From NCBI RefSeq assembly GCF_963676325.1, contig NZ_OY781099.1, positions 930,001 to 994,000 of the forward strand: a stretch of 64,000 bases of DNA, in the 5' to 3' direction. A model generated the notes under the pieces. The model had not been told where the DNA came from. It searched no databases and saw only the letters and a list, made by a program, of their open reading frames with translations. Positions 35,072 to 44,262 of the stretch are shown in pieces. The position numbers and the translations under genes are program-made. The first letter of the stretch is position 1, and each line of letters starts with the position of its first letter. This DNA comes from an uncultured Bacteroides sp. (GTDB lineage Bacteria; Bacteroidota; Bacteroidia; Bacteroidales; Bacteroidaceae).

Positions 35072-36862
35072 TTAATCTTCCGAGAAGTGCACCAGAAGTT
35101 GTCTGTATGAATTGAATATTTTCGATTTGGAAACAAATCCCACGTATCTGCCTTCTTCGTCAACTACAGGCAGATTCCAGGCATGAGTATCATCAAAAGT
35201 ATGCATAACTTGCTCCATTGAGTCGGTCGCAAATAATTTGGCCGGAACAGATATCATCAGCTTACTTACCGTAAATCGATGGTAAAGTTCTTGTCTGAAC
35301 ATTATTTTTCGTATGTCATCAAGTAAAACAACACCTTTCAGAATTCCATTATTATCAACTACCGGGAACAGGTTTCTTTTTGCTTTAGAAATAACCTTTA
35401 CCAGCTCTGCCAGATCCATTTCTGGAGATACTATTTCGAAATCAGTTTCAACTACGTTCTCCATTTTCATCAGTGTAAGCACTGTTTTATCTTTATGGTG
35501 AGTAAGGAGTTGTCCCTTTTTAGCCAAACGCATAGAATAAAGACTATGAGGTTCAAAAATGATTATTGTAAGGTAAGAACTTACAGAACAGATCATTAAA
35601 GGTAGAAAAAGATCGTACCCTCCTGTTAACTCGGCAATAAGAAAGATTCCCGTTAACGGTGCGTGCATTACTCCCGACATAACTCCGGCCATTCCCATCA
35701 AGGCAAAATTCTTCTCGGGCAGTTCAATAGAAAATCCTAACTGATTGGAAAAATGTGAAAAGATGAATCCTGCAATACATCCCAGAAACAGACTAGGTGC
35801 AAATATACCACCACATCCTCCGCCGCCATTTGTTGCGCTGGATGCAAATACTTTAAATATAATAATGAGGAATAAGTAGACTAATAACAGATTATTATAT
35901 CCATAAAATAAGGAGTTGTTCATTACAGATTCCCATTCTCCGGAAGCAGCTCCTTTAAGTAGCAGATTGATTGTGTCATAACCTTCACCATAGAGGGGAG
36001 GGAAAAGGAAGATTAGTATGCTTAGCATAATACCTCCGAATGCAAGTTTCTTGTACGGACCGCCCAACTTTCCGAATATATTCTCCACTGAATTCATTGC
36101 CCGCGTAAAATACAGAGATACAAGTCCGCAGAATATTCCCAAAAAGATAACGTATGGAATACGTCCCATTTGAAAAGGTTCATCAAGGTTGAACTTGAAC
36201 ATAGCCTCGGTACCTGTGAATATATAAGAGACTGTTGCAGCTGTAACTGAAGTAATTAAAAGAGGAAGAAGTGATGCCATGGTAAGGTCGATCATTAATA
36301 CTTCCAGTGTAAAGACTAGTCCGGCAATAGGAGCTTTAAAGATACCGGCCACTGCACCTGCAGCTCCGCATCCAACAAGTAGCATTAATGTTTTGTGCTC
36401 CATCTTGAACATACTTCCCAGATTGGAACCTATGGCAGAACCGGTCAGTACAATCGGAGCCTCGGCTCCTACAGACCCGCCACATCCGATGGTTATGGCA
36501 CTGGCAATGGTTGACGACCAGATATTGTGCCTTTTTATTCTGCCCTGTCTGCGTGAAATGGAGTAGAGAATTTTTGTCACACCGTGACTAATGTCATCTT
36601 TCACTATATTTCGCACAAAGAGACCGGCTAATAGAATACCTACAACCGGATAAACCAAGTAAAGGTAGTTAGCCTCTGTGGCATTAAAATTATCTGTCAG
36701 GAAATTTTGAATCAGATGGATCAGGAATTTTAGAATTAAAGCAGCACAAGCAGTACAGACTCCTACTACAAAGCTCAGCAAAAGGATAAATTGTTTTTCT
36801 TTTATATGCTTCTCGCGCCAAATAATAAAACGTTGTAATAAACTTATTTTTTCTGTTCTCAT
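35072..36862 (-). CDS. ClC-family chloride channel/antiporter with CBS domains
   Basis: 596 residues. ClC membrane core (about 20-440) with GGSVGAEAPIVLTGSAIG (near 138), GGGGCGGIFAPSLFLG (near 355) and ELTGGYDLFLPL. In the first motif the usual GxEGP reads GAEAP, keeping the gating glutamate. The last 150 residues form two CBS domains (VKVISKAKRNLFPVVDNNG and WNLPVVDEEGRYVGFVSKS) that probably sense nucleotides. Channel versus H+/Cl- exchange cannot be settled here. It lies 9 bp downstream of the glycosylphosphotransferase gene. Confidence 0.93.
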   Translation of the reverse strand: MRTEKISLLQRFIIWREKHIKEKQFILLLSFVVGVCTACAALILKFLIHLIQNFLTDNFNATEANYLYLVYPVVGILLAGLFVRNIVKDDISHGVTKILYSISRRQGRIKRHNIWSSTIASAITIGCGGSVGAEAPIVLTGSAIGSNLGSMFKMEHKTLMLLVGCGAAGAVAGIFKAPIAGLVFTLEVLMIDLTMASLLPLLITSVTAATVSYIFTGTEAMFKFNLDEPFQMGRIPYVIFLGIFCGLVSLYFTRAMNSVENIFGKLGGPYKKLAFGGIMLSILIFLFPPLYGEGYDTINLLLKGAASGEWESVMNNSLFYGYNNLLLVYLFLIIIFKVFASSATNGGGGCGGIFAPSLFLGCIAGFIFSHFSNQLGFSIELPEKNFALMGMAGVMSGVMHAPLTGIFLIAELTGGYDLFLPLMICSVSSYLTIIIFEPHSLYSMRLAKKGQLLTHHKDKTVLTLMKMENVVETDFEIVSPEMDLAELVKVISKAKRNLFPVVDNNGILKGVVLLDDIRKIMFRQELYHRFTVSKLMISVPAKLFATDSMEQVMHTFDDTHAWNLPVVDEEGRYVGFVSKSKIFNSYRQLLVHFSED

Positions 36863-36871
36863 ATTTTTTTA

Positions 36872-38287
36872 TTACATACCTTTACCGGTAAGTATTGTTT
36901 TAATCGTATATATTAGTATTTTTATATCTATGCCTAAAGATCTGTTTTCCAGATATATTAAATCATATTGCAGACGCTCAATCATTTTGTCTACAGTGTT
37001 TGCATATCCGTATTTTACCATTCCCCAGGAAGTAATGCCCGGTTTTACAGATAATGTCTGATAAAAGTAGGGGGCTTTACAAACAATCTGATCCGCAAAG
37101 AATTTTCTTTCAGGACGTGGACCAACCAAAGACATTTCGCCTTTTAATATATTCCAGAATTGAGGGAGTTCATCCAGGCGATATTTCCGTAATATTCTCC
37201 CAATATTTGTGACCCTATTGTCATTCTCGCATGATAACAGTGGAGTCCCATTCTCTGCATCTGTTTTCATTGTTCTGAATTTAACCATCATGAATGGTTT
37301 TCCCCTATAGCCAAGTCTTTCCTGCAAATAAAATATATTTCCAGGAGAATTTCTTCTGATCTTCCATGCTATAAAGGCAAAGAGAGGAGATAGTAAAATC
37401 AGTGCTCCTGCAGCAATAATACAATCAAGTGCCTTTTTTATATTCTTTTCTGCTTCAGACATGTTATCCCTGGTAATCTCAATCATGGGAGTAGCATAAA
37501 TAGTTGCCATTTTTACGCTACGGGCCAGCACACTGTTTTCTTCAGCTATAGCTTTTATTGGAAGATTGTAATGATAGAGGCCGTTTAGTAATCTAAAGAG
37601 CTCCTTTTCATCTGTGGAATCGGGCGCAACAATAATTTCCTCTATATCTTGTTCATGGATAATATTTTTAATATCATCCCATCTTCCAACCGGCTTGTCT
37701 TTAATTACACTGGGTTCTTTCTCAATCTCTATAAATCCGGTTATGAGATAACCTAGAGATTGTGGCATCGAATCAAGTTTTTGTGCAAGTTTTTGTGCAC
37801 GTTCACCTGCTCCAATCATCAGTGTGTTGAATCCAATCTGTCTGCTGTGAATCTTCTTTGTCAGCTGTTGAGTGATTAAAGCTCGTATGCTGTAAGTGAA
37901 AAGAAACTGTCCGACGAAAAGTATACTCAGTAACTTGTAATAGACATGATAATCTCTTGGCAAGTCGTTTATAACTATTACAAAGAAAACGATAAGTACC
38001 CCAATTTCTACAGAGACTAATGTCTTTTTGAGTTCAAGTAGTCTGGACTTTCTCATGGGGGAATTATAATATCCTGAGAAATAGTACAGTAACAACCAGA
38101 AAAAAGGGATGATAACCTGTCCGGCTAATACTTTTTCAGAGAGAAGATAGTCTGTTAAATTGTCAAAACCAAGGGAAGAGGCGATATAGTTATATCGGTA
38201 AATATTCACAAGAATCCATATTACATTGGCTGCAATATAATCTCCTGAGAGATACTTTATGAGTTGTTTCCTTTGGTTTATTTTCAT
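36872..38287 (-). CDS. Undecaprenyl-phosphate sugar phosphotransferase (WcaJ/WbaP-like)
   Basis: 471 residues, polyisoprenyl-phosphate hexose-1-phosphate transferase family. Four N-terminal membrane helices (about 15-125), a Rossmann-like CoA-binding domain (about 130-260), another membrane helix (near 290), then the catalytic domain with MVKFRTMKTDAENG, RKYRLDELPQFWNILKGEMS and LVGPRPER. It starts a polysaccharide repeat unit by moving a sugar-1-P onto undecaprenyl phosphate at the inner membrane. No other polysaccharide assembly genes are adjacent, so it may work with a distant locus. It starts 13 bp after the tsaC stop. Confidence 0.93.
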   Translation of the reverse strand: MKINQRKQLIKYLSGDYIAANVIWILVNIYRYNYIASSLGFDNLTDYLLSEKVLAGQVIIPFFWLLLYYFSGYYNSPMRKSRLLELKKTLVSVEIGVLIVFFVIVINDLPRDYHVYYKLLSILFVGQFLFTYSIRALITQQLTKKIHSRQIGFNTLMIGAGERAQKLAQKLDSMPQSLGYLITGFIEIEKEPSVIKDKPVGRWDDIKNIIHEQDIEEIIVAPDSTDEKELFRLLNGLYHYNLPIKAIAEENSVLARSVKMATIYATPMIEITRDNMSEAEKNIKKALDCIIAAGALILLSPLFAFIAWKIRRNSPGNIFYLQERLGYRGKPFMMVKFRTMKTDAENGTPLLSCENDNRVTNIGRILRKYRLDELPQFWNILKGEMSLVGPRPERKFFADQIVCKAPYFYQTLSVKPGITSWGMVKYGYANTVDKMIERLQYDLIYLENRSLGIDIKILIYTIKTILTGKGM

Positions 38288-38300
38288 TAAAGATCCTCTT

Positions 38301-38870
38301 TTATTCCCTAATCACCTTGATGACTCCTCCTTTTCCCAACTTAATGATGCTGGACGGTTTGGCAGGAGAAAGATCGTTTTGCTTATATTTTACAATATAG
38401 TCAACTGCCGATTTTATATCTTCGCTTATTTCGCTAAAATTAGCGGGAGAGGGTTGTCCACTTATATTTGCTGAGGTGGAAACAACTGCTTTACGAAACC
38501 GCTGGCACAGTTGATGAGAAAAATGTTCGTTTGTAACACGAATACCCACGCTTCCATCTTCAGCCAAGAGGTTAGGAGCCATGTTGCGCGCTCCATCATA
38601 AATAATGGTCAATGGTTTTTCAGCCAAATCAATTAAGTCCCAGGCCACTTCAGGTACATCGCTTACATAAAAATCTACTTTTACAGATGTATCTACCAGA
38701 ACAATCAGCGCTTTACTGTCAATGCGTTTTTTAATTTCGTAAACCTTATGAACAGCTTCAGGATTAGTAGCATCACAACCAATTCCCCAGATTGTATCTG
38801 TGGGGTAAAGGATTACACCGCCTTCATTCATAATCCGGCAAGCTTCCTTTATATCTTCTGAGAATTCCAT
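38301..38870 (-). CDS. L-threonylcarbamoyladenylate synthase (TsaC/Sua5/YrdC)
   Basis: 189 residues from the ATG at 38870 (MEFSEDIKEACRIMNEGGV); a longer frame upstream adds no family sequence. Conserved YPTDTIWGIGCDATN, KKRIDSKALIVLV, GSVGIRVTNEHF and VVSTSANISGQPSP are the YrdC-domain motifs. It makes threonylcarbamoyl-AMP from Thr, bicarbonate and ATP for t6A37 of tRNA. There is no Sua5 C-terminal domain, so it is the short TsaC form. It lies 58 bp downstream of the ROK gene. Confidence 0.94.
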   Translation of the reverse strand: MEFSEDIKEACRIMNEGGVILYPTDTIWGIGCDATNPEAVHKVYEIKKRIDSKALIVLVDTSVKVDFYVSDVPEVAWDLIDLAEKPLTIIYDGARNMAPNLLAEDGSVGIRVTNEHFSHQLCQRFRKAVVSTSANISGQPSPANFSEISEDIKSAVDYIVKYKQNDLSPAKPSSIIKLGKGGVIKVIRE

Positions 38871-38928
38871 ATATGTATAATGTATAGTTGCTGCAAAAAT
38901 ACACAATACATTTATGGAATCAAAATTT

Positions 38929-40134
38929 TTAGTTCTCGAACATTCGGCTGCGCGCAATCATACATGCTCCAATAATACCTGCTTTGTCTTTCAGTTTTGA
39001 AGTTATAATGATTGAGTCTTTGTTAACAAGATTCAGAGAATACTTGCGAATAGCTGTTTTTATAGGTTGGGTGATATAATCACCAGTAACAGATACTGTT
39101 CCTCCGATAATAACCATTTCTGGATTAAAAATGTTAATCAGTCCGGCAATTTGCTTTCCTAATTTCTGGCCAACTTCTTCTACAATGTCAATGCAAAGCA
39201 TATCTTCTTTTATTACTGCATCAAGAATATCATCCAGTGTTACTGTTTCACCCTTTAAAACTTTATCGGAAAGAACAGAACTAGCTCCTCCTTTTATTCG
39301 TTCTATTAACATTCTGTGCATTGCCGATCCCGACGCTTCTGTTTCAAGGCAGCCTTTCTTGCCACAGTGACATATAATCTCATTGTCGTATGTACTTATA
39401 TGACCAAATTCTCCAGAGAAACCAGATTTACCGGTGTACACTTTTCCGTCAATAATGATTCCAATGCCAAGACCCCAGCTAATGTTGACGAAGATAATAT
39501 TCTTTTCGCTGTTTACTCCTCCTACCATATATTCGCCATAAGTCATGGCGCGGGTGTCGTTGTCAATTGTAACCCTGAAAGAAAGTTTTTCTGCAAGGAT
39601 TTCAGCCAAAGGACGCTCTTCAAAATAGAACATGCTATAACTGTAACCTGATTCAGGATTAACTCGTCCGGAGATATTTACGTTTATATTGAGAATTTTT
39701 TCTTTCTCAATAGGTAGTTTCTTAATGAAATTCAGTATTAACTGACAGAGTTTGTTGAGTGATTCTGCAGTATTTTCAAAAATATAGGGAATATTCATTT
39801 TAAGTTCCACCATCTCTCCTTTGAAATTAATCAGTCCAATGTTTATATCATACTGATTAATATCTACTCCAATAAAGTATCCGGATTTAGGATTCAACCC
39901 ATACAAATTAGGATAGCGGCCTCCGCTGGTTTCCAATTTGCCGTAATCGTTAATAAATCCTTCCTCGCACATCTCACTAATAAATTTAGTGACTGTTGGC
40001 ACACTAAGATCCACTTCTTTAGAGAGGTCGGTAATGGTTGAATTTCCATTATAAATATAATGATTAATAATTCTCTTCTTGATAAGGGCATTTTTTGTAC
40101 CTTTCTCGAGCTCTTCTAAAAACTGCTTGTTCAT
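38929..40134 (-). CDS. ROK-family transcriptional regulator (NagC/Mlc/XylR-like)
   Basis: 401 residues. An N-terminal winged helix-turn-helix (about 20-80: STITDLSKEVDLSVPTVTKF) is joined to a ROK sugar-kinase-like domain (about 90-400). The ROK zinc site is HCGKKGCLETEASG (near 255), and the ATP-like loop VDINQYDINIGL begins near 95. Such regulators sense sugars and control sugar-use genes; the target here is unknown. A TATCTTTG promoter element lies just upstream. The adjacent tsaC is probably only incidentally co-transcribed. Confidence 0.92.
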   Translation of the reverse strand: MNKQFLEELEKGTKNALIKKRIINHYIYNGNSTITDLSKEVDLSVPTVTKFISEMCEEGFINDYGKLETSGGRYPNLYGLNPKSGYFIGVDINQYDINIGLINFKGEMVELKMNIPYIFENTAESLNKLCQLILNFIKKLPIEKEKILNINVNISGRVNPESGYSYSMFYFEERPLAEILAEKLSFRVTIDNDTRAMTYGEYMVGGVNSEKNIIFVNISWGLGIGIIIDGKVYTGKSGFSGEFGHISTYDNEIICHCGKKGCLETEASGSAMHRMLIERIKGGASSVLSDKVLKGETVTLDDILDAVIKEDMLCIDIVEEVGQKLGKQIAGLINIFNPEMVIIGGTVSVTGDYITQPIKTAIRKYSLNLVNKDSIIITSKLKDKAGIIGACMIARSRMFEN

Positions 40135-40194
40135 AAATTAAAGTATTTCAGATAAAATAAACATGTGCTTTTGGCGCTATTTCTTTATATGGAA

Positions 40195-40202
40195 CAAAGA
40201 TA
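40195..40202 (-). promoter_or_regulatory. -7 promoter element for the ROK regulator gene
   Basis: On the minus strand TATCTTTG fits TAnnTTTG, 60 bp before the start codon. No clear -33 match is visible. Confidence 0.5.
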
Positions 40203-40339
40203 GTAATATTTTTATTATATGCATTTCTATTCCGTTAAATGTTTATTAATATCGTGAGTCTTTCTTATATACTCTTCTACTTTTTTGTATATACTTTAAT
40301 TATTACTCTGATTATAAGAGTTAAGAAAAAGGACAGTAA

Positions 40340-40717
40340 TTACTTTAGTGGTAGTATTTCAATCCAATATCCGTCCGGATCATTGATGAAGTATAGGCCC
40401 ATGTCTGTGTTTTCATAACAAACGCAGCCCATTTCTTTGTGGTATTTGCGCACTTCATCGTAGTTTCCCGGAACGCGTAAACAGAGATGAATTTCATTTT
40501 CACCAAGGTTATATGGTTCTTTGCGATCTCTTAGCCAAGTTAGTTCCAAACTAAAACTGGTGGTTTCGTCTGTTAGGTATACTAAAATAAACGAACCATC
40601 ACTGGCAACTTTACGGTTGGCTTCTTTTAGTCCAAGAGCTTTGGCATAAAATTCAATACTCTTTTCAAGATTGAGTACATTGAAATTGAAATGGTCAAAT
40701 CTGCTTTTTATTTCCAT
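40340..40717 (-). CDS. VOC-family (glyoxalase-like) protein
   Basis: 125 residues with the two beta-alpha-beta3 modules of the vicinal oxygen chelate fold. FDHFNFNVLNLEKSIEFYAKALG (split around residues 7-29) starts the first. The second ends DMGLYFINDPDGYWIEILPL, the typical Glu-bearing metal-binding strand of glyoxalase I-like proteins. Substrate is not determinable; lactoylglutathione lyase annotation would be over-specific. It is separated by 49 bp from the MBL-fold gene, which lies upstream on the same strand. Confidence 0.9.
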   Translation of the reverse strand: MEIKSRFDHFNFNVLNLEKSIEFYAKALGLKEANRKVASDGSFILVYLTDETTSFSLELTWLRDRKEPYNLGENEIHLCLRVPGNYDEVRKYHKEMGCVCYENTDMGLYFINDPDGYWIEILPLK

Positions 40718-40766
40718 AATGCTATTTCTTTTATTTATGTGCTGTTATTTACTTGTTCTTATGAAA

Positions 40767-41489
40767 TTATAATGTGATGTTGTCTCCTTTGTTTGCCCAT
40801 TTTATGGATTTGCATTTCTTTGTTTCTGCACAAGAAGCGAAAGCTGCAGCTTTATTATAAGCTTCATCAAAATGCATGGGAGCAAAAATATCTGTCTGTA
40901 TCCGGTTAATAAACTGTTCGGCACCTTTCATATAGTCCTTTCCCAGGCGAGGGTCAACGGGAAATATTGCCAGATCTAAATGAGTAACGTCTTTTGCAAT
41001 CAGTTCAAGTTCATTTAGATAATTAGTTTCATATTCCTGGGATTCCTCGGCGGAACATTCTTCATTCCAATGCCAATTATTTAAGTCTCCTGCATGGAAT
41101 ATTTGTTTTCCTTCCGCTTGAATCAGAAATGAGATTCCAATATCAGTAGATCCATAAGCTTTGATCTTTAGATGGTTGTCCTCATAGGTGTCGAGCTTAT
41201 TCAGATAAATGGCATCTTCCTTTGTTGCCAGTCCTGCATCCAGAATGTCGTGTGAGAAAATGTACTGAATATCGTCTCTTTGCTGTTTCCAGAGAAGAAT
41301 CTCCGGATTGAAATGATCAGGATGAGAGTGTGAAGAGAGTACATAAATCTTTCCTGGTCTGTTTAATAGCTGAGAATGAATAAGTCCTTTTTCAAAGGGC
41401 ATTACTGTATCTTTATAATAATCTACTATAACGGTGAATGCATCAAATTCTAATGCAAAACAGCTGTGATATATATAGGTTAGTTTCAT
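40767..41489 (-). CDS. Metallo-beta-lactamase-fold hydrolase
   Basis: 240 residues from the ATG at 41489 (MKLTYIYHSCFALEFDAF). The zinc motif is SSHSHPDHFNPE (HxHxDH, near 60), a further ligand set is FHAGDLNNWHW (near 125), and FAPMHFDEAY supplies a late His. This pattern is that of the UlaG/YtnP-like or small MBL hydrolases common in Bacteroidetes. No substrate can be assigned. Confidence 0.88.
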   Translation of the reverse strand: MKLTYIYHSCFALEFDAFTVIVDYYKDTVMPFEKGLIHSQLLNRPGKIYVLSSHSHPDHFNPEILLWKQQRDDIQYIFSHDILDAGLATKEDAIYLNKLDTYEDNHLKIKAYGSTDIGISFLIQAEGKQIFHAGDLNNWHWNEECSAEESQEYETNYLNELELIAKDVTHLDLAIFPVDPRLGKDYMKGAEQFINRIQTDIFAPMHFDEAYNKAAAFASCAETKKCKSIKWANKGDNITL

Positions 41490-41607
41490 AATTCGGGAGT
41501 TTAAGCTTTCTGAAATAGGCACGGTTGCCTTAGAACAAAGATATAAATTCTGCGAACAATTATAGTTTCATCACTGTTTATTTTGGATGTTTTAAATATT
41601 AATCAAT

Positions 41608-41615
41608 TATATTTG
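41608..41615 (+). promoter_or_regulatory. -7 promoter element for msrA
   Basis: TATATTTG fits TAnnTTTG, with TTTG at 41582-41585 as a possible -33 element; 29 bp before the ATG. Confidence 0.55.
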
Positions 41616-41644
41616 CTGCAATAACAGAATTAAAAATGTAAAAT

Positions 41645-42172
41645 ATGGAAGAATTGAAGATAAAAGAGAATGATGGTACTTTGGCTGGTGGAACAGAAAT
41701 TGCAATCTTTGCCGGAGGATGCTTCTGGGGTGTTGAACATTTAATGAAGACTGCTCCGGGAACACTTACTGTGGAATCGGGATATATAGGAGGTACGAAA
41801 GAGAATCCTTCGTACGAGGAAGTTTGCCGCCATAATACAGGGCATGCCGAAGCGGTAAGAATTGTTTTTGATCCTGCCAAGACTACTTACGAAGAGTTGG
41901 CTAAACTGTTTTTCGAGATTCATGATCCCGAACAAGAGGATGGTCAGGGACCCGATCTTGGTGATCAATACCGTTCGGAGATTTTTTATACCACTCCACA
42001 GCAGAAGGAAGCCGCTGAGAAATTAATAGGCGTTCTTACAGAAAAAGGATATCATGTGGTGACAAAGGTTACTCCGGCTACAAAATTCTGGAAAGCAGAG
42101 GAATATCACCAGAATCATTATGAGCTTCGAGGTACAGAGCCTTATTGCCACATATATACAAAGAAGTTTTGA
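41645..42172 (+). CDS. msrA: Peptide-methionine (S)-S-oxide reductase MsrA
   Basis: 175 residues. Active-site FAGGCFWGVEHLM (catalytic Cys near 29), GYIGGTKENPSYEEVC, GHAEAVRIVFDP, FFEIHDPEQ and GDQYRSEIFY are all present. It reduces methionine-S-sulfoxide in oxidised proteins. No signal peptide; cytosolic. MsrB is not fused. A bidirectional terminator follows. Confidence 0.96.
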   Translation: MEELKIKENDGTLAGGTEIAIFAGGCFWGVEHLMKTAPGTLTVESGYIGGTKENPSYEEVCRHNTGHAEAVRIVFDPAKTTYEELAKLFFEIHDPEQEDGQGPDLGDQYRSEIFYTTPQQKEAAEKLIGVLTEKGYHVVTKVTPATKFWKAEEYHQNHYELRGTEPYCHIYTKKF

Positions 42173-42272
42173 TTCGATTTCTAAGATAAAGAAATTGTTT
42201 GTATTCTTTTAGCCAGGTTTTGGACTGTTGCTAATAGTGCTAATAAAGGACTTTATGCTAGTGATAAATAGT

Positions 42273-42324
42273 AAAAAAGAAGGAGAGGATTTGTTGTGAA
42301 TAACAGAATCCTTTCCTTCTTTTT
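42273..42324. terminator. Bidirectional terminator
   Basis: AAAAAAGAAGGAGAGGATT pairs with AATCCTTTCCTTCTTTTT; placed between convergent msrA and the PEGA-like lipoprotein gene. Confidence 0.88.
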
Positions 42325-42333
42325 CATTGTAGA

Positions 42334-42831
42334 CTATTGGTTGATCTTTACTAAATGCTGAATCATTGACGCTGGAATATCTTTGATGTCTTTTATTTCC
42401 AGTGAAGCTTGTGTCTGACCATCTTTCTTTTCCAATGTTTCGTTCACAATTTCTCTCTCTAATCTATACATAGCGCCGGTTGCGGGGTCAACAATAAGTA
42501 TGCCGATAAGTCCTCCAAAAAGAAGGTTCCCGAAATACCATCCGTTAAGATTGCATTTTACAGGGATAGATTTTGTTTCATAACCCTCCATTGTTAGTTT
42601 AAGTTCGTAAGACTGACTGCTGAAGAAGCCACTTCCCGATTTTAGATATATTGTTGTAGGAGACAGGCCTTCGTAAACAGTTGCTCCTCTTTTATCTGTA
42701 ACTTCTACCTTTACTCCGTTAGGGTTTGTATTTACTGTTAATGGCCAGTTACTTTTGCTTACGATTGAAGCACAACTGGAGAAGAGGCAGATAAATGCTG
42801 CAACGAATAGCGATTTAGTGAGATTTTTCAT
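42334..42831 (-). CDS. PEGA-like lipoprotein
   Basis: 165 residues. Lipoprotein signal (LFVAAFICLFSSCASI, Cys near 20). Residues about 30-95 look like a PEGA-type carbohydrate/peptidoglycan-binding beta domain (LTVNTNPNGVKVEVTDKRG). A glycine-rich hydrophobic stretch, GNLLFGGLIGILIVDPATGAM (split around 106-126), then resembles a loop inserted in a membrane. Similar short proteins are found across Bacteroidetes and phages; function unknown. Confidence 0.75.
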   Translation of the reverse strand: MKNLTKSLFVAAFICLFSSCASIVSKSNWPLTVNTNPNGVKVEVTDKRGATVYEGLSPTTIYLKSGSGFFSSQSYELKLTMEGYETKSIPVKCNLNGWYFGNLLFGGLIGILIVDPATGAMYRLEREIVNETLEKKDGQTQASLEIKDIKDIPASMIQHLVKINQ

Positions 42832-43061
42832 TTGTTTAATAGGTTTTTAATTATCCAATATATAAAGTCTTATTCATATAATATATATTTTACAAATGAA
42901 TGGAAAATAATCTAAACATTAAAATTTTTATTGAATTATTTTCTTTGCAATTTTTACTTTAATAGGAAAACTAAACTAATAGATTAGTTGTTATTCAATT
43001 AAATAGCTGCTTTTTTTAGTCTGCAAAGTGATGATAATGTATGTAAGTAGTTGTTTTTGTG
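42832..43061. other. AT-rich intergenic region
   Basis: No promoter or gene I can support apart from the tiny frame at 43062. AT-rich, without repeats of the kind seen elsewhere. Confidence 0.4.
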
Positions 43062-43121
43062 ATGAAAATATTGTTTTGCTTTATTGTTTCCTTAGTTGCG
43101 TTTTCCTCCTGTAGTGCGTGA
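43062..43121 (+). CDS. Possible 19-residue lipoprotein signal peptide-only ORF or remnant
   Basis: ATG at 43062 encodes MKILFCFIVSLVAFSSCSA and stop. It is a complete lipoprotein signal (basic start, hydrophobic core, lipobox FSSC), but only Cys-Ser-Ala would remain after processing. It is either a decayed lipoprotein gene or an unusual mini-lipopeptide. It lies 47 bp upstream of the thioredoxin gene on the same strand. No ribosome-site or homology support, so low confidence. Confidence 0.3.
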   Translation: MKILFCFIVSLVAFSSCSA

Positions 43122-43168
43122 GTGAGATTTAAATGAAAAGAATTTGAATATGCAAAAAATGAAACCAA

Positions 43169-43537
43169 ATGAAAACAATTGCACTAACAAAAGATGAATT
43201 TCTTACAAAGGTAGCTAATTACAAGGATAGTCCTGATGAGTGGAATTATCTGGGTGATAAACCTGCAATTGTAGATTTTTATGCTTCATGGTGTGGCCCA
43301 TGTAAGCTGATTGCTCCAATTCTTGAAGAGCTGGCTTTGGAATATTCCGGGAAAATCTATATATATAAAGTAAATACCGAAGAGGAAGAGGAGCTTGCAT
43401 CTGTATTTGGCATTAGAAGTATTCCTTCTTTGCTGTTTGTTCCTATGTATGGCGTACCTCATATGGCACAGGGAGCAATGCCAAAGTCGGCATTTAAGGC
43501 TGCAATACAAAAGGTGTTGCTGAAGCTTGAAAACTAG
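43169..43537 (+). CDS. Thioredoxin-family protein
   Basis: 122 residues. Active site FYASWCGPCKLIAP (Cys near 45/48) and cis-Pro in IRSIPSLLFVPM (near 88) are intact. An N-terminal extension of about 25 residues (EFLTKVANYKDSPDEWNYLG) precedes the core; no signal peptide, so it is cytosolic. It is one of the Bacteroides thioredoxins; the partner is unknown. It reads toward a long gene-free region ahead of rpsA. Confidence 0.93.
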   Translation: MKTIALTKDEFLTKVANYKDSPDEWNYLGDKPAIVDFYASWCGPCKLIAPILEELALEYSGKIYIYKVNTEEEEELASVFGIRSIPSLLFVPMYGVPHMAQGAMPKSAFKAAIQKVLLKLEN

Positions 43538-43624
43538 AAGCGTGCTTTTCTCTTGAGTTCTATAGCGTTCTCGTGAGCGGAACAGATTGTTTTCATTAAA
43601 AATCTTCCGTGAATAAATAAAAAT

Positions 43625-43661
43625 ATAACCTGTTAGATTGGATAAGATAACCTGTTAGATT
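43625..43661. repeat. AACCTGTTAGATT pair, 22 bp apart
   Basis: The 15-bp word ATAACCTGTTAGATT occurs at 43625 and again at 43647, exactly 22 bp later. No third copy is found. The spacing matches the other arrays in this window. It lies in the 796-bp gene-free region between the thioredoxin gene and rpsA. Confidence 0.65.
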
Positions 43662-43929
43662 TTTAATTATTAAAGGCAGGGCAGATTTGTTTCTGGCTTT
43701 GATTTTTGGTGATAGAATGATAAAGTGTTAATAAATATATATTAGTTTCCTGAATTAGACGGTAATATGGCTTTTAATTGGTAGATTTGCATTATTATAT
43801 GCTGTCAACTATTTGATAAATAGGCATGAAACACTTTTTAACTCGATTTGGATCTTAAAAAGAACAAAACTTCCGGTTGTTTTCTGACAATACGTTTTAC
43901 TTTTTGAGGTAATATCTTGATAATAAGGC

Positions 43930-44025
43930 GCGGAAAAATTATTCCTACCCCCTATAAAAACAAAAAAGAAGGTATGATTTTCCGCGGGTTAATTTTAGGA
44001 ATTTAGCAGCAAATTTTATTGCTGA
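43930..44025 (+). other. Structured RNA candidate upstream of rpsA
   Basis: CGCGGAAAA (43930) pairs perfectly with TTTTCCGCG (43979), with an inner TACC/GGTA pair. A second hairpin CAGCAA (44008)/TTGCTG (44020) follows. GC-rich stems stand out in AT-rich DNA. It could be a leader element or small RNA; no T-run follows, so not a terminator. Confidence 0.45.
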
Positions 44026-44262
44026 TTCAACGAAACGGACTTCTATGTTAAATCAAGACGGTTTATGTACAATGAATCTTTCGGTAAAGTTGGGAGATTA
44101 ATAGGATGATTAAGAGACCTTTATTCTGCTTTTTTTCTTTTTGTTTGGTCTGTATTCTTTGTGGGGCGCATTATGACTTAATAAATTGAGGTATAATGTA
44201 CTATATCCTTTTTACTGAATGTAAAATCATGATAGAAAGTTTTTTTTTTCTAATAATTTTCT

